In this document: piece after piece, positions 15,762-23,944 of the stretch
Layout: the number at the start of each line of letters is the position of its first letter
Position numbering within the stretch: the first letter of the stretch is position 1
Virus record (IMG/VR): IMGVR_UViG_3300011113_000208
Location: 1-25,112 of that record
DNA length: 25,112 nt
From: a virus
Strand: one strand, 5' to 3'
Position numbers and translations under genes: made by a program
Notes under the pieces: generated by a model
Told to the model about the DNA's origin: nothing
Databases searched by the model: none
Seen by the model: only the letters and a program-made list of their open reading frames with translations

Positions 15762-18700
15762 ATGGACTTCCTAAGAAGGATTGGAAGGTTCATCGGTGGA
15801 GCTGCTCAAGGTGTAGGGCGTGCATTTCAACAAGCACCACAGGTTATATCTCGTAGTGTATTAGATGCTGAAAGAGCACGACAACAAGCTATAGCTCAAG
15901 TACAAAGAAACCTGCCTAGATTTCAAGCACCACCACCTCCACGTATTCAGTTACCTCAAATCCAAATACCAAGAGTGCAATTACCACAGGTAAGATTACC
16001 ACAAGCACCTCGAGTAGATTTAGGTGCTGTTAGTCGTGCATTAGGTGGCGTTGGACAAGGACTAGATATTACACGTAGAACTTTTACTGGCCAACAACTA
16101 ACACCACAACAACAAAGATTAGTAGGTATAAATCCACAGTTAAAATCACAAGTACAATTATTACAAAAGTTACCAAAGCCAGAACAAATTGCTCAAGTTG
16201 CAATACCTGCTTATGGCGTATATAAAAATAAATCTCAAATTGATAGAACATTGAAATCTATATCACCTACTTATCAAAAACTTACCGAAGAAGCTCCTAA
16301 TACTGCAAAAGGTTTTGCAATGAATATAGAACAAGCTGTTAAAAAAGCAACTGGTCAACAAATTAGTCAAGCTGAATTTAATAAAATGAATGAATATTAT
16401 GCAAAAGGATTTTTCCCCAGTTTACAAGTTGGTAAAAGAGTATCAGCTAAAGATGTAACTAAGGATGTATTAAGAACTGGTGTGCCTATTGGCGTAGAAG
16501 TTGGAAGTTTTACTACTGGGGCACAATTAAAAGGATTGCCATTAACTGGTAAAGCCGCTCAAATAGCAAAAGCTGCTGCTGTTGGTGGCACTGCTTTAAC
16601 TGGACAAGATGTTTTAACTGGACCAGGCAAATTAGAACAAAGATTACAAAGAGCTCCACAAACATTTCTTACTGGTGCAGGATTAACTGCAGGTGGAGAA
16701 ATTTTAGGTTATGGTACGAGTAAAGTATTGGGCAAACTTGGTAAAGCATTATTTGGAGAATTAAAAGGATCTGAAAAAACAGCTGCAAATATTGCCATTC
16801 AAAAAGCATTATCACAAACACAAAAAAATGCTCCTGGAATACCAACTGCCAAAGCTGCACAGGCAAAACCTACACCTAACTATGTAACTGTTTTTAGGGG
16901 TGGTCAAAAAGGTAAACTTGGAGATAATTATTTTTCTACTAACCAAAATTTAGCACAACAATTTAAGGATGAATTTGGCAAACAAGGGCAACTAATTTCA
17001 AAAAGAATCAATACAAATGATTATTTAGATATAAGAAATCCTGCTCAGAGAGCACAACTAGAAGATTTATTGGGTCCACAAAAAGTACAAGAATTATTAA
17101 ATGCAGGCACAAATGGTTTACCAGCAGTTGTTGTAGGTAAAGGTCAAGTAAAAGGTTATGTAGGTGATGAGATTATGTTACGAAGTGCAGCTAATAGATT
17201 AGGCTTTAAGGGCATTCAATTATCTGAAGGTAAAGGCATTCAAGCAGGTTTAGAAGGCATAACATTTGCCAAAGCTATACCACAAGCTAAAATTAAAGTA
17301 GCCAAAGAAGTTACTGGTATAACACCAACTATGACTAAACCTATCTACGAAACTGTACCAGAATCAGCTATGAGGCCTAAAGGTGAAGCTTCACTAGCAG
17401 ATATACAAATATCTACAAAACCAATTAAACCTAAACAACCAGTAAGCAATAAAGCACTAGAAGTAAAATCTCAGTTCTTAAATAGATTTGATCCTATTGA
17501 AAGATTTGTACGCAATGTTGAGTTAGAACGTGGCACTAAATTAAAACCATCTGAAAACCCAATGTATTATGTAAAACAGTTTATGGGTGGTGGCGGTATT
17601 GCTAATTACCGTATTGATAATGAATTGACCCCTATACTTAAACAGACTAAAAATTTTGATGGTCTTAGACAATACTTAGTAGCCAGACGTATGAACGAAT
17701 TGGCATCAAGAGGTATAGGCAAAAAAGCTAATACTGCAATAGCAGAACTTACACAAAAATATGGCCCAGATGAAATAGCTAACTTCGATAAAATATCTAC
17801 ACAGTTGTATGCTTACCAAAGAAACCAATTAGATCAGTTACTTGCAACAGGCGTAATTAGCAAACAAAGTTATGACAACATAATTGCTAAAAATCAGTTC
17901 TATATTCCATTTAATCGTGTAATACCAGACGTTATTGCTGATACTACACAAAGTGGTCAAAAAATTAGTGGTGCTAAAAAACTAGCAAGTCTTAAAGCAA
18001 TTAAAGGTTCAGAGAAAGATATTATTGACCCTATAGAATCTGTAATTAAAAATACTTACGATGTTCAAGCTACAGTAGCTAAACAAAAAGTATTAAATAG
18101 TCTAGTAGCATTATCACCAGATGAATTTAAGCCACTACCTAAAGGTGCAGGTCTAAAAGCACCAGCAATAGAATTGTTCTCAGATGGCAAAAGAGTTAAA
18201 TTAGCTGCTGACCCTGAACTTTCTAGAGCACTTAATGCTATGGATGAAGAACAACTTAACTTAGTAGTTAGAGCTTTATCGTTACCAGCAAGAGCTTTAA
18301 GAGCAGGTGCTACTAGCTTAAACGTAGCTTTTGCCTTGCCTAACGTTTTACGTGACCAATTGTCTGCAGCTGTAAATAATAAATATGGCGGTATTCCAAT
18401 GTATGACTTTGTATCTGGTTTAGCATCAGTTATGAAAAAAGATGATTCATACAAAAAATGGATACTATCAGGAGCAGATCAAGCAACATTATTTGCACAA
18501 GATAGAACTACGCTACAACGTGGTGTAAAAGATATAACTGGTGGTATAGGTTACAAGGCAGGAAAACTAGTTAAAAGCCCATTAGAACTATTTAGAATTT
18601 TTGGTGATTTATCTGAAAAAGGTTCTAGAGTAGGTGTATTCAAGCGTGCATTAAAAGGTGCTACTAAAGAAGGTCTTAATACAGAAGATGCACTACTTAC

Positions 18701-20045
18701 AGCTATGCGTGAGTCTCGTGAAGCAACAATAGATTTCGCACAACGTGGATCTAAGATGAAATCATTTAATGCTATGGTTCCTTTCTTAAATGCTCGTGTT
18801 CAAGGTACTTATAAACTTGCTCAATCATTTAAGAATAGACCTATACAAACTATGGCACGTGGTGCTGCAATAGCGTCTGTTCCAGCAGCAATATTATACA
18901 TACATAACAATGCCGAAGGTAATGCAGATATATATAAAGAAATACCAGATTATATCAAACGTGAAAACTTTGTAATCGTAACAGGTGATGAAAAGACTCC
19001 ATTTATTAAAATACCAAAAGGTGAAGTTGGTAAGATATTTGCTAACCCTGTAGAAAGTTTCTTAGCTCAAATAAAACGTGACAGTACTAATTGGGGAGAT
19101 ACAGCAAAAGATATTGTTGATTCATTTTTACCAGTCGGTAGTGTATCTGAACCAGCTCGATTTATTACAGACATAGGTCCAACTGCAGTTACTGTGCCTT
19201 ACCAAATGTTGAGTAACTATGACGTATTTAGAGGCAGTGAGATTGTAGGAAAATATCAAAAAGATTTACCTGCTGCACAACAATTTAGTAAATATAATAC
19301 AGAAACAGCTAAAAAGATTGGTGAATTATTAAATATATCACCTGCACAATTAGAATTTGCATTAAGTGGTTTTACTGGTGGTTTAGGCCGACAAGGTCTA
19401 CAAGTAGCCGATATAACTCAAGGACAACGTCCTCCAGTTCAAGAACTACCAGTATTGAGTAGATTCTTAGGTGAAGAAAAAGATTTAAGTGCCACTGCTC
19501 AAAAAGTATATGAACAAGCAGAAAAAGCTAAACGTGAAAAAGCCAGAGAAAACTTCAGAATAAAACAAGCTTTAGAAAAAGGTGATACATCTGTACTACA
19601 GGGTGTAGATAAAACAACTGCAACTAGACTTAAACGTAGTGTTGCTGAGGATCAAGCTAAAAAAGATATGTCACCTATTCAAAAAGCAATCTTTGACTTA
19701 CCAGAGAAAGAATTAGATGCATTAAAGCAATCTGGACAATATAAAGATGATATATCTGTAGTTGAAGGAATTAAAGATTCTATTGCAGAAGGACTTAAAG
19801 CACCTAAACAAGCAAAAACACCTAAGATAAAAGCATTGAAAGGTCGTCGTGGCAGACGTGCAACAGGTAGAAGAAGAACAGGCAGAGGTCGTGTAGCTAA
19901 AGTTAAAGTACCTAGAATTAAAACACCTAGAGTTACAGTTAGAGGCTTACCTAGAGTGCCTACAGTTAAAGCTAAGAAAGTATCATTCAAGGTACCAAAA
20001 CCAAAAGCAGGCCCTCGTAAAACAGTTAAAATTAAGCAAGGATAA
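15762..20045 (+). CDS. giant multidomain virion protein: ART-like, LPD38-like, basic tail
   Basis: At 1427 residues this is the largest gene. The N-terminal ~95 residues carry short Pro/Gln/Arg repeats (RIQLPQIQIPRVQLPQVRLP). Residues about 375-506 look like an ADP-ribosyltransferase fold: VFRGG with Arg379, NYFST with Ser392, and VGDEIML with Glu470 as a possible R-S-E triad. Residues about 840-1075 resemble large polyvalent protein-associated domain LPD38: LRAGATSLNVAFALPNVLRD, then AMVPFLNARVQGTYKLAQSF and a hydrophobic stretch AAIASVPAAILYIHN. The last ~70 residues are strongly basic with GRRGRRATGRRRTGRGR and KVPRIKTPRV repeats. Polyvalent proteins are thought to be injected with DNA to protect it in the new host. 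AGGAG precedes the start. ART activity is not proven. Confidence 0.75.
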   Translation: MDFLRRIGRFIGGAAQGVGRAFQQAPQVISRSVLDAERARQQAIAQVQRNLPRFQAPPPPRIQLPQIQIPRVQLPQVRLPQAPRVDLGAVSRALGGVGQGLDITRRTFTGQQLTPQQQRLVGINPQLKSQVQLLQKLPKPEQIAQVAIPAYGVYKNKSQIDRTLKSISPTYQKLTEEAPNTAKGFAMNIEQAVKKATGQQISQAEFNKMNEYYAKGFFPSLQVGKRVSAKDVTKDVLRTGVPIGVEVGSFTTGAQLKGLPLTGKAAQIAKAAAVGGTALTGQDVLTGPGKLEQRLQRAPQTFLTGAGLTAGGEILGYGTSKVLGKLGKALFGELKGSEKTAANIAIQKALSQTQKNAPGIPTAKAAQAKPTPNYVTVFRGGQKGKLGDNYFSTNQNLAQQFKDEFGKQGQLISKRINTNDYLDIRNPAQRAQLEDLLGPQKVQELLNAGTNGLPAVVVGKGQVKGYVGDEIMLRSAANRLGFKGIQLSEGKGIQAGLEGITFAKAIPQAKIKVAKEVTGITPTMTKPIYETVPESAMRPKGEASLADIQISTKPIKPKQPVSNKALEVKSQFLNRFDPIERFVRNVELERGTKLKPSENPMYYVKQFMGGGGIANYRIDNELTPILKQTKNFDGLRQYLVARRMNELASRGIGKKANTAIAELTQKYGPDEIANFDKISTQLYAYQRNQLDQLLATGVISKQSYDNIIAKNQFYIPFNRVIPDVIADTTQSGQKISGAKKLASLKAIKGSEKDIIDPIESVIKNTYDVQATVAKQKVLNSLVALSPDEFKPLPKGAGLKAPAIELFSDGKRVKLAADPELSRALNAMDEEQLNLVVRALSLPARALRAGATSLNVAFALPNVLRDQLSAAVNNKYGGIPMYDFVSGLASVMKKDDSYKKWILSGADQATLFAQDRTTLQRGVKDITGGIGYKAGKLVKSPLELFRIFGDLSEKGSRVGVFKRALKGATKEGLNTEDALLTAMRESREATIDFAQRGSKMKSFNAMVPFLNARVQGTYKLAQSFKNRPIQTMARGAAIASVPAAILYIHNNAEGNADIYKEIPDYIKRENFVIVTGDEKTPFIKIPKGEVGKIFANPVESFLAQIKRDSTNWGDTAKDIVDSFLPVGSVSEPARFITDIGPTAVTVPYQMLSNYDVFRGSEIVGKYQKDLPAAQQFSKYNTETAKKIGELLNISPAQLEFALSGFTGGLGRQGLQVADITQGQRPPVQELPVLSRFLGEEKDLSATAQKVYEQAEKAKREKARENFRIKQALEKGDTSVLQGVDKTTATRLKRSVAEDQAKKDMSPIQKAIFDLPEKELDALKQSGQYKDDISVVEGIKDSIAEGLKAPKQAKTPKIKALKGRRGRRATGRRRTGRGRVAKVKVPRIKTPRVTVRGLPRVPTVKAKKVSFKVPKPKAGPRKTVKIKQG

Positions 20046-20051
20046 AAAATT

Positions 20052-21785
20052 ATGGCAACACCAAATCTAGGATTTCAAAACTTTTTCACAACCACACTAG
20101 CATCAGGAATTACCGCTAGTGATACTACTATTTACCTAAACTCACTTCCAACACCAAGTGAAGGTTATTTAGTTATAGAACCAGATAGCTCTACTAACAA
20201 AGAGATTATTTACTACACCTCTAAAGGTGCTAACTTTGTAACTCTACCATCTGTAGCCGCAGGACGTGGCGTTGGTGGCACTACTGCTGTATCTCACAGC
20301 TCTGGTGTAACAGTACAGATGAACGTAGTTGCTGAACACTTTGAAGCTCTACAAGACGGTACAGCCTTTGCTGTCGGTGGAATTGGTGCAAGTGCTTACG
20401 CAGACGGTTGGACACCTATTCTTGGTTCTACACCTAATACCGTAACTTATAACGGCAACCGTAATTACGACTTAGTATTTAACAGTGTTGATTTAAGTAG
20501 CACAATTAGCCCAGGACAGAAACTAAAGCTTACTCGTACTGTTGCTGCTCCAACACAATGTACTGATTTAGAATCAGGAAGCTCACAATACTTTACTAAA
20601 TCATCACCTGCTGGAGTTACTTTCACAGATGATTGGTCAGCTTCTGCTTGGATTAAACTTGAAAGTTATACTGGTTCAAGACAAGTAATTATAAATAAAT
20701 CAGATTATACAAACCAAGGTTTTGGACTTGCTATAGATTCTTCAGGACGTATAGAGGTTGCTAGTTTTAGAATAGCAGGCAATAACTCAGTTACAACTTC
20801 TTATGCATCTGTCCCATTAAATAAATGGGTTCATGTAGCTGCAACTACAGATTTATCAGGAGCCTCAGTATTAGTTTATATCGATGGTGTTCTAGTGCCT
20901 TCATTAACTACCGTAACTGGCACAATAACCGCTTTAGTTCAATATTCTGGTGATTTAAGAATTGGTGCATTATCAAGTTCTGCATCTCAATACTTTGATG
21001 GTAAATTAGCTCAAGTAGCTTTGTTTAGTTCTGTATTATCTGCAACAACTATACGTAGCTATGCTTCTCAAGGATTATCTGGTAGTGAATCTACTTTAAT
21101 ATCTGCTTACTCATTCAACAACTCAATCAATGACCTTAACACTACAAATGCTAACAACCTAACTGCTAGTGGTAGTGCAGTAGCAACTAACGCTGATTCA
21201 CCATTTGCTAACGCAGTAACTGCAGGACTTCAAGAATACGCTGAAATTAACTCTGTAACATTCTCAACCAATACTACTGTAAATGTAAGAGTACCTGAAA
21301 CTTGTATGATACCTACATCTGGTGGTATATCTAATACTTATTATGCAGTAGGCGTGAATCCTTATGGATTGCCAGCATTTACCAATATCATTGCAGAGGT
21401 TTTAATGCCAGCAACTTTCTCAACTGCATCAACATCTGCAACACAATTATCTGGTGGAACACTTACTGTAACAATACCTACAAATAAAAAAGTTAGAGTT
21501 ACAGCTTATGCTAGACGTATGACAAACACTACATCTAATACTGATAATGTATTAGCAATATATGTTGGTTCTATTGCAGCAGCTAATTTAATATCTGAAT
21601 ATGTAGTACCATACCCATCAACTGGCGGTACATCTGTTGGTAACAGTATACAAATGTCAAAAGTTTTTCAGACAGCATCTTCAGCAAATCAAACATTTAT
21701 TTTAGCTAGTTATACTTCTGGTGGAACAATGTCAGTTCAATCTGGCGGTAATTATCCAACTTCACTAACTGTTGAGATAATCTAA
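20052..21785 (+). CDS. tail fibre protein with LamG-like lectin domain
   Basis: Fibre or receptor-binding protein of 577 residues. The N-terminal ~105 residues (ASDTTIYLNSLPTPSEGYLV; EIIYYTSKGANFVTLPS; GRGVGGTTAVSHSSG; VAEHFEALQDG) form an attachment module I have seen at the start of many phage fibre proteins. Residues about 190-340 match a concanavalin-like LamG/LamG-like jelly roll: DDWSASAWIKLESYTGSRQV, LNKWVHVAATTDLSGASVLV, YIDGVLV, LRIGALSSSASQYFDGKLAQ and VALFSSVLSATTIRSY. A C-terminal beta domain (about 440-577) may form the trimer tip. AAGGA precedes ATG. The stop overlaps the next gene by TAATG. The glycan or protein ligand is unknown. Confidence 0.8.
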   Translation: MATPNLGFQNFFTTTLASGITASDTTIYLNSLPTPSEGYLVIEPDSSTNKEIIYYTSKGANFVTLPSVAAGRGVGGTTAVSHSSGVTVQMNVVAEHFEALQDGTAFAVGGIGASAYADGWTPILGSTPNTVTYNGNRNYDLVFNSVDLSSTISPGQKLKLTRTVAAPTQCTDLESGSSQYFTKSSPAGVTFTDDWSASAWIKLESYTGSRQVIINKSDYTNQGFGLAIDSSGRIEVASFRIAGNNSVTTSYASVPLNKWVHVAATTDLSGASVLVYIDGVLVPSLTTVTGTITALVQYSGDLRIGALSSSASQYFDGKLAQVALFSSVLSATTIRSYASQGLSGSESTLISAYSFNNSINDLNTTNANNLTASGSAVATNADSPFANAVTAGLQEYAEINSVTFSTNTTVNVRVPETCMIPTSGGISNTYYAVGVNPYGLPAFTNIIAEVLMPATFSTASTSATQLSGGTLTVTIPTNKKVRVTAYARRMTNTTSNTDNVLAIYVGSIAAANLISEYVVPYPSTGGTSVGNSIQMSKVFQTASSANQTFILASYTSGGTMSVQSGGNYPTSLTVEII

Positions 21786-22036
21786 TGGCACCAGCTCCCC
21801 TTCAAACACAAGTAGCGGTACTAAAAGAGCAAACTAACACTTTGCATAATGACCTATCTGAAATGAAGGGCGATATCAAGCAAATTAAGGAAATACTATT
21901 AAAGAACTTTGTAACCTTAGATGAATTTAGAGCTTACAAGAAAAGCCAAAGTGCTCAGAAAATATATCTGACTTTAGTAACAGCATTCTTTACTTCGATA
22001 CTTACTTACGAACTTATTAACTTTTTGAAAGGATAA
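21785..22036 (+). CDS. coiled-coil membrane protein, XhlA/holin-associated type
   Basis: An 83-residue product with an N-terminal coiled coil (TQVAVLKEQTNTLHNDLSEM, then KGDIKQIKEILLKN) and a single C-terminal membrane helix at about 60-80 (IYLTLVTAFFTSILTYELIN). This layout matches hemolysin XhlA-like lysis accessory proteins and some holins, which sit in the inner membrane and help the endolysin reach the wall. It starts in a TAATG overlap with the fibre gene and ends four bases before the endolysin start, supporting a lysis role. Whether it forms the hole by itself is not shown. Confidence 0.65.
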   Translation: MAPAPLQTQVAVLKEQTNTLHNDLSEMKGDIKQIKEILLKNFVTLDEFRAYKKSQSAQKIYLTLVTAFFTSILTYELINFLKG

Positions 22037-22040
22037 AACA

Positions 22041-22877
22041 ATGGCAGATGTGGTGGACAGATTTTATGCTAGGACTAATGGCCAAGCAATAAACTCTTGT
22101 GGTGGAATTAAAGGACAGTGTGTAGCAGGTGTGCAAAGCTACACTAATGTGGAACTTGGTATTGGTGGATGTCCAGCATTCCCAGTAGCAGGTGCAAAAG
22201 ATATGTTTGGCACTCGTGGTGACGCATTTACTTGGGTAAGAAACACTCCGAGTGGTGTACCACCTAGAGGAGCTATTATGGTATGGGATGGTCGAGTTGG
22301 TGGTGGTTGGGGCCACACAGGTGTTGTGACAGCAGCTAATGTGAATACCTTTGACTGTTATCAGCAGAACGACCCATTCAATAGTGGGATGCACGTCAAA
22401 ACATATAATTATAATAATGTAATCGGTTGGGCAATTCCTAAGGGTGGTCAGCTAAACCCTGAACCAGCACCAGGACCAAGCCAACCAGGAGGAGATATTG
22501 TGGATACAAATAGCGGAAAAGAACTATATAGAACAGGTTTATTTAGAGAAGCAGAGAATGACGCTGCTGCAAGTCAGTGGAACGGTGTACCTGCAGGAGA
22601 GGCTATGAAACGCTTAAGAGCTAGTGATGAATGGAAAGGCCTACAAGCTGGACTTAAATCATTACAAGCCCTACAAGTAGAGATTACACAGCTAAATACA
22701 AAGATTAACACGCAAATAGTAGAGATTGCTGCACTTAAGAAGCAGAACGAAGCTCTAACTAAAGAGAACGCTGATCTAAAAGCACAGTTGGCTGCACAAA
22801 GTGAAGACAGTTCTAACCTAAATGCTCTCGGTAAATTGCTAAAATGGTTTATAGCTAGATTAGGATTAAGCAAATGA
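22041..22877 (+). CDS. CHAP-domain endolysin with C-terminal coiled coil
   Basis: Peptidoglycan hydrolase of 278 residues. The N-terminal ~140 residues form a CHAP amidase/endopeptidase domain: catalytic Cys27 in GQCVAGVQSY, His92 in GWGHTGVVTA, and CYQQND (Asn110) as probable third residue, closing with GWAIPKG. A Pro-rich linker (PEPAPGPSQPGG, about 141-152) leads to a helical region and a long coiled coil at about 205-257 (LQALQVEITQLNTKINTQIV; KKQNEALTKENADLKAQLAA). The last residues, LGKLLKWFIARLGLSK, form an amphipathic basic helix. No known wall-binding repeat or signal peptide is seen, so export would need a holin. AAGGAT precedes ATG. Stop and next start overlap as ATGA. Confidence 0.85.
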   Translation: MADVVDRFYARTNGQAINSCGGIKGQCVAGVQSYTNVELGIGGCPAFPVAGAKDMFGTRGDAFTWVRNTPSGVPPRGAIMVWDGRVGGGWGHTGVVTAANVNTFDCYQQNDPFNSGMHVKTYNYNNVIGWAIPKGGQLNPEPAPGPSQPGGDIVDTNSGKELYRTGLFREAENDAAASQWNGVPAGEAMKRLRASDEWKGLQAGLKSLQALQVEITQLNTKINTQIVEIAALKKQNEALTKENADLKAQLAAQSEDSSNLNALGKLLKWFIARLGLSK

Positions 22878-23032
22878 AGAAAGTATGGAACAAACCCAGA
22901 CCAAAATCAGTAGGTAAACCAAAGAAACTTACACCTACCCAGAAAGCAAGTGCCAAGGCAGCTGCTAAGAAGGCAGGCAGACGCTACCCTAATCTTGTGG
23001 ATAATATGCGAGCAGCAAGGAAAAAGAAATGA
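22874..23032 (+). CDS. small basic protein, 52 residues
   Basis: Starts in an ATGA overlap with the endolysin and ends in another ATGA overlap with the next gene. By my count, 19 of 52 residues are Lys or Arg and only one is acidic. Segments KPRPKSVGKPKKLTPTQKAS and GRRYPNLVDNM are recognisable; a KPK-K-LTP-QK...GR-YPN pattern is, to my memory, common in small phage proteins of unknown role. It could bind DNA, RNA or the membrane. It is too short and Lys-rich for a confident family call. Confidence 0.7.
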   Translation: MKKVWNKPRPKSVGKPKKLTPTQKASAKAAAKKAGRRYPNLVDNMRAARKKK

Positions 23033-23298
23033 TTGCTCGTGGCAAAGAAAAGTTTGCTGGTTATAACAAGCCTAAACGCACACCAGGACACTCTACAAAA
23101 TCACACGCTGTTTTAGCCAAAGAAGGTTCTACAGTTAAGTTAATCCGCTTCGGACAACAAGGTGTTAGTGGTGCTGGTAAAAACCCTAAGACGGCCTCTG
23201 AGAAAGCCAGAAGGGCATCATTCAAGGCTAGACACGCAAGCAACATTGCCAAGGGTAAAATGTCAGCAGCATATTGGGCTAACAAAGTTAAATGGTAA
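23029..23298 (+). CDS. small basic protein, DUF6321-like
   Basis: An 89-residue basic protein with GYNKPKRTPGHSTKSHAVLA, then VKLIRFGQQGVSGAGKNP, and a C-terminal KARHASNIAKGKMSAAYWAN. I associate this pattern (NKPKRTP..KSH..LAKEG..KLIRFGQQG plus FKARH..NI.KGK.SAAYWA) with a small family found widely in podoviruses, probably DUF6321; the accession is from memory and unverified. The end of the protein is a helix with conserved Trp. Position among late genes suggests a virion or DNA-associated protein. It starts by ATGA overlap. Confidence 0.72.
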   Translation: MIARGKEKFAGYNKPKRTPGHSTKSHAVLAKEGSTVKLIRFGQQGVSGAGKNPKTASEKARRASFKARHASNIAKGKMSAAYWANKVKW

Positions 23299-23308
23299 GG
23301 AGAAAATT

Positions 23309-23494
23309 ATGCCAGTAGGACCAGGACGATATAGAACTATTACGACTGCATCAGGTGAAAAGATTAGATTACACTTTACACCAGGTGGAAAAGTAAACGA
23401 AGCTAAGAACTTACGCTCAGGTGCAACTCACACACCAGCAGAATTCAAGGCAGATGCTAAAAAGCGTAGAATGAAAAAGAAAGGAATGAAGTAA
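23309..23494 (+). CDS. small basic protein, 61 residues
   Basis: MPVGPGRYRTITTASGEKIR opens a short beta-like part followed by a Lys/Arg tail (DAKKRRMKKKGMK). The start at 23309 is chosen because AAGGAG lies 7 bases upstream; a longer reading frame exists but would lack a ribosome site and overlap the previous gene. By count 16 of 61 residues are basic. The start of the protein resembles small phage proteins with TPGGK...VAEAK-like motifs. It ends in a TAATG overlap with the next gene. Function not known. Confidence 0.68.
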   Translation: MPVGPGRYRTITTASGEKIRLHFTPGGKVNEAKNLRSGATHTPAEFKADAKKRRMKKKGMK

Positions 23495-23667
23495 TGAAAA
23501 AATCAATGAAACTTGGTGGTGGTGGCAGATTTGCTAAACTAACCGCTAAAGTACAAGCTCAAGGTTATTCAAAAGAAAGTGCGAAAGCTGTTGCAGCTGC
23601 AGTTGGTCGTGCTAAATATGGTAAAAAGAAATTTCAAGCAATGGCTGCTAAAGGAAGGAAAGTATAA
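23494..23667 (+). CDS. small basic Ala/Lys-rich protein, 57 residues
   Basis: Coupled on both sides by TAATG junctions (23492-23496 and 23665-23669). MKKSMKLGGGGRFAKLTAKV then a helix-turn region SKESAKAVAAAVGRAKYGKK and FQAMAAKGRKV. Lys and Arg make up 16 of 57 residues, with one Glu. The GGGGRF..L..K...QG.S...A..V.A..GR..YG pattern resembles a small phage DNA-associated helix-hairpin motif seen near lysis or late genes; I give no function. Confidence 0.65.
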   Translation: MKKSMKLGGGGRFAKLTAKVQAQGYSKESAKAVAAAVGRAKYGKKKFQAMAAKGRKV

Positions 23668-23846
23668 TGAAAAAAATTCTTAATTTTTTACAAGGTCGTA
23701 AGACTTATGTAGTAGTAGTTGTAGCTATTATATTCAACAGCCTAGTACAATTAGGTTATGTAGATTATAGCTATGTAGAATATGTAAACATTGTTCTTGC
23801 CGCCCTAGGACTAGGTGCACTAAGAGCAGGCGTATCGAAGGTGTAG
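23667..23846 (+). CDS. holin-like small membrane protein
   Basis: A 59-residue protein with a positively charged start (MKKILNFLQGRKTY), a first membrane helix at about 12-29 (YVVVVVAIIFNSLVQLGY), a short acidic loop, and a second helix at about 38-55 (YVNIVLAALGLGALRAGV) ending Lys-Val. The two-helix hairpin resembles class II holins. AAGGAAGG precedes the ATG, which overlaps the preceding stop by TAATG. With the endolysin less than 1 kb upstream it is the better holin candidate, alongside the XhlA-like protein. Confidence 0.65.
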   Translation: MKKILNFLQGRKTYVVVVVAIIFNSLVQLGYVDYSYVEYVNIVLAALGLGALRAGVSKV

Positions 23847-23848
23847 AT

Positions 23849-23938
23849 ATGGAGAAGGTAGAACAGGAGCAGGACTTCTTGGCTCAGGTGTGTCCTATCG
23901 ACCCAGACGAATTAGCGTCTTGTGAAGCCTGCCAGTAA
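23849..23938 (+). CDS. putative 29-residue Cys-rich peptide
   Basis: ATG starts two bases after the holin-like stop, with GAAGGTG upstream. The ORF encodes MEKVEQEQDFLAQVCPIDPD and then ELASCEACQ. It has three cysteines, including C-x2-C at the end, and an acidic composition unlike the basic proteins before it. It is the last plus-strand ORF before the terminator. Translation is plausible from spacing but unproven. Confidence 0.4.
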   Translation: MEKVEQEQDFLAQVCPIDPDELASCEACQ

Positions 23939-23944
23939 TATAAG

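Noticed and set aside
18065-18454. Minus-strand frame of 129 codons inside the giant virion gene
   Set aside because: No Shine-Dalgarno site, Ser/Leu/Ala-rich shadow composition, and fully inside a well supported plus-strand domain.
15762-20045. Tape-measure protein of a long-tailed phage
   Set aside because: Although very long, the protein is not a continuous helical repeat; it has enzyme-like and LPD38-like regions, and no tail-tube or baseplate genes accompany it.
23162-23308. Longer start for the 61-residue basic protein
   Set aside because: The extension lies in the previous gene in another frame and the internal ATG at 23309 has AAGGAG at proper distance.
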